Below, piece after piece: positions 5,555 to 7,016 of a stretch of DNA of 7,016 nt. The DNA is from T1SED10-198M sp003554345 [NCBI: Candidatus Sumerlaeota bacterium] (GTDB lineage Bacteria > Sumerlaeota > T1SED10-198M). The stretch spans positions 1 through 7,016 of the forward strand of contig PWGE01000168.1 in the NCBI GenBank assembly GCA_003554345.1, read 5' to 3'. The notes below the pieces were generated by a model. That model had not been told where the DNA came from, ran no database searches, and saw nothing but the letters and a program-made list of their open reading frames with translations. The translations under genes and the position numbers were made by a program. Within the stretch, counting starts at the first letter, position 1. Every line of letters begins with the position of its first letter.

Positions 5555-5569
5555 CAAAAAGAGGGATGT

Positions 5570-6166
5570 ATGAAAACTACTGAAAAAATATTCAAAATCG
5601 CAAATGAGCGCGGGATTATTCAGGCAAAAGACCTCGAAGAGATTGGGATTACAAGAAACCATCTTTATGAACTTTGTAAAAAGGGAAAACTGCAAAGGAT
5701 TTCCCGGGGAATGTATATGCTTCCTGATGCAGAGATCAACGAATATCAGCCGCTTATCGAGATTACAAAAAAAATACCTTCCGCGGTGATTTGTCTTATT
5801 TCAGCGCTTTATTTCCATGAACTGACCACACAACTTCCAAATGAGATATGGATAGCTGTTCCTGTGAATACCTGGCGTCCAAAGTTTGAGTATCCAAAGC
5901 TCAATTATACGGTTTTGAATGAAAAAACATATCGTTTCGGGATTCAGGCATTCAATCTTCACGGAACTAATGTAAAAGTATATTCTCCCGCAAAAACAGT
6001 TGCCGATTGTTTTAAATTTCGGAATAAGGTTGGTCTGGATGTGGCTATTGAAGCACTTCGAGAAGCCTGGCTTAACCGCAAAATAACGATAGATGAGATT
6101 GCCGAAGCTGCTAAGGTGAATCGTGTTTTCAAGATTATGAAGCCTTATCTGGAGGCAATTGTATGA
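5570..6166 (+). CDS. abiEi: AbiEi-family type IV antitoxin (198 aa)
   Basis: This is the antitoxin and transcriptional repressor of an AbiE toxin-antitoxin pair. Residues 1-50 form a winged helix-turn-helix (ERGIIQAKDLEEIGITRNH, then LYELCKKGKLQRISRGMYML), the DNA-binding domain of the family. The C-terminal part contains ICLISALYFHELT (74-86), WIAVPV (94-99), the YSPAKTVADCFKFR block (138-151) and VAIEALREAWLNRK (158-171), all characteristic of AbiEi-type proteins. I chose the ATG at 5570 because GAGGG lies 4 nt upstream and because the predicted transcription start (about 5546) lies beyond the in-frame ATG at 5507. The length is normal for the family. The stop overlaps the start of the toxin gene (ATGA), so the two are translationally coupled. 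In type IV systems the antitoxin is thought to counter the toxin without stably binding it. Autorepression through the inverted repeat at 5513-5554 is likely. Confidence 0.9.
   Translation: MKTTEKIFKIANERGIIQAKDLEEIGITRNHLYELCKKGKLQRISRGMYMLPDAEINEYQPLIEITKKIPSAVICLISALYFHELTTQLPNEIWIAVPVNTWRPKFEYPKLNYTVLNEKTYRFGIQAFNLHGTNVKVYSPAKTVADCFKFRNKVGLDVAIEALREAWLNRKITIDEIAEAAKVNRVFKIMKPYLEAIV
6151..6165 (+). promoter_or_regulatory. Ribosome site and coupled start of the abiEii toxin
   Basis: GGAGG (6151-6155), inside the abiEi coding sequence, lies 7 nt before the ATG at 6163-6165. That ATG shares ATGA with the abiEi stop (6164-6166), a classic coupling arrangement in toxin-antitoxin operons. Confidence 0.8.
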
Positions 6167-7016
6167 CTCCCAATATTCCTCATTCAATTTTGGCAAGGTT
6201 GAAAAATCGGGCTACAGAGAACAGGGAGGATTTCAATGTGCTGCTTTCTCGTTATGGAATGGAAAGGTTTCTCTATCGACTTAGTATTTCCGCCCACCGT
6301 GACACCCTTATCCTCAAAGGGGCCAGCTTGTTTTTGGTCTGGAAAGGACATAGCTTCCGTGTAACAAGAGATGCGGATATGCTTGCGACAACTTTTTTTG
6401 ATCCGGAAAAGCTGGAAACTATTTTCAGAGAAATCTGTTTAATAACATGTACAGAAGATGGGATGATATATAATTCTGAATCTTTAAAAACAGAAAATAT
6501 CCGTGAAGGACGAGCATATCAAGGAATACGCATTTCACTTGTTGGACTCTTAAATCGGGTGAGAATTCCCATTCAAATTGATATTGGTTTCGGAGATGCT
6601 GTAACTCCAGCTCCCGAAGAGATAGAATATCCGACAATTTTAGAAAATCCTTCTCCGAAGTTAAAAGCATATCCACGAGAGACCTTGCTTGCAGAAAAAT
6701 TTGAAGCGATAATTACGCTTGGAATTGCAAACAGCCGAATGAAGGATTTTTATGACATTTGGTTGTTGTCTAAACTGTTTTCTTTTGATGGGGAAATATT
6801 GTGTAGTGCCATCCGGAATACCTTCTCTCGGAGAAACACCCCTCTTCCTGTTTCAAAGCCTGCAGCTTTTATGCCGGATTTTTATGAGGAGCCTCAAAAG
6901 AGAGCTCAATGGAAAGCGTTTATCACAAAGTCAAAACCAGAGCTTGTTCCGGGAGATTTTTCTTCTGTAATAGAAGAAATTTCCAGCTTTTTACTACCCA
7001 TAACAGAAAGGCTTCA
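6163..7016 (+). CDS. abiEii: AbiEii/AbiGii-family nucleotidyltransferase toxin, runs off right edge
   Basis: The frame is open from the ATG at 6163 to the window end, 284 codons, with no stop. Motif I of the AbiEii nucleotidyltransferases is present: LKGASLF (51-57), then TRDAD (68-72) with the metal-binding acids D70 and D72. IQIDIGFGD (137-145) supplies a likely third acid at D140. ETLLAEKFEAII (173-184) carries the motif II lysine K179. SRMKDFYDIW (191-200) is the conserved R/S-x-K-D-x-Y-D motif. Studied relatives are growth-inhibiting, NTP-dependent nucleotidyltransferases; mycobacterial MenT relatives modify tRNA acceptor stems. Family members are roughly 290-310 residues, so only a short tail should be missing. 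All catalytic residues I can place are intact, so the toxin is probably functional and balanced by the abiEi product. The small reverse frame inside it is a shadow. Confidence 0.9.
   Translation, partial: MTPNIPHSILARLKNRATENREDFNVLLSRYGMERFLYRLSISAHRDTLILKGASLFLVWKGHSFRVTRDADMLATTFFDPEKLETIFREICLITCTEDGMIYNSESLKTENIREGRAYQGIRISLVGLLNRVRIPIQIDIGFGDAVTPAPEEIEYPTILENPSPKLKAYPRETLLAEKFEAIITLGIANSRMKDFYDIWLLSKLFSFDGEILCSAIRNTFSRRNTPLPVSKPAAFMPDFYEEPQKRAQWKAFITKSKPELVPGDFSSVIEEISSFLLPITERL

Noticed and set aside
5507-5569. Upstream in-frame ATG at 5507 as the abiEi start
   Set aside because: It precedes the predicted transcription start, runs through the inverted repeat, and lacks a ribosome site. 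The ATG at 5570 has GAGGG upstream.
6425-6970. Frames at 6425-6676 (minus) and 6752-6970 (plus) within the toxin gene
   Set aside because: Shadows of the AbiEii reading frame, which carries all the family motifs through both intervals.

Overview
This looks like an accessory, defence-type island from a moderately AT-rich prokaryote. Bacterial is most likely: there are clear Shine-Dalgarno sites and one exact TATAAT -10 box. The gene set (type I restriction fragment, YhcG/DUF1016 nuclease, two AAA/DUF4143 ATPases, AbiE toxin-antitoxin) and the degenerate intergenic repeats are typical of large, repeat-rich genomes of anaerobes such as desulfobacteria, spirochaetes, Bacteroidota or some methanogens. 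The species cannot be read from this window.

Left part, all on the minus strand. Positions 1-220 hold a fragment resembling a target-recognition domain of a type I restriction specificity subunit, running off the left edge. It carries one of two near-identical perfect hairpins (151-171 and 251-269). Upstream of it lies a YhcG/DUF1016 PD-(D/E)XK nuclease gene (515-1548), broken by a one-base deletion immediately before its first active-site aspartate. Next comes an intact 415-residue AAA ATPase with a DUF4143-like C-terminus (1634-2881).

Middle. Positions 2882-3668 have no convincing gene but hold several repeat types: a GC-rich 28-nt direct repeat with a small hairpin, a 63-nt unit present twice 187 bp apart, and a run of CGCAAAG heptamers in purine-rich DNA. 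A second, only distantly similar DUF4143 ATPase (3669-5042, minus) follows, with a compact set of direct repeats just upstream of its start.

Right part. Positions 5309-5500 (minus) read as the tail of a decayed, unrecognised gene with one internal stop. It ends against the promoter of a plus-strand type IV toxin-antitoxin operon: abiEi antitoxin (5570-6166) and abiEii nucleotidyltransferase toxin (6163 to the window end), joined by an ATGA overlap. The abiE promoter sits between and partly within the arms of a perfect 13-bp inverted repeat, a good candidate for the AbiEi autoregulatory operator.

The abiE operon and the two ATPases look intact. The restriction-related genes on the left look decayed. 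I see no clearly new multi-gene system. The most informative signals are the abiE operator, the frameshifted nuclease, the paired hairpins and the truncated gene next to abiE.
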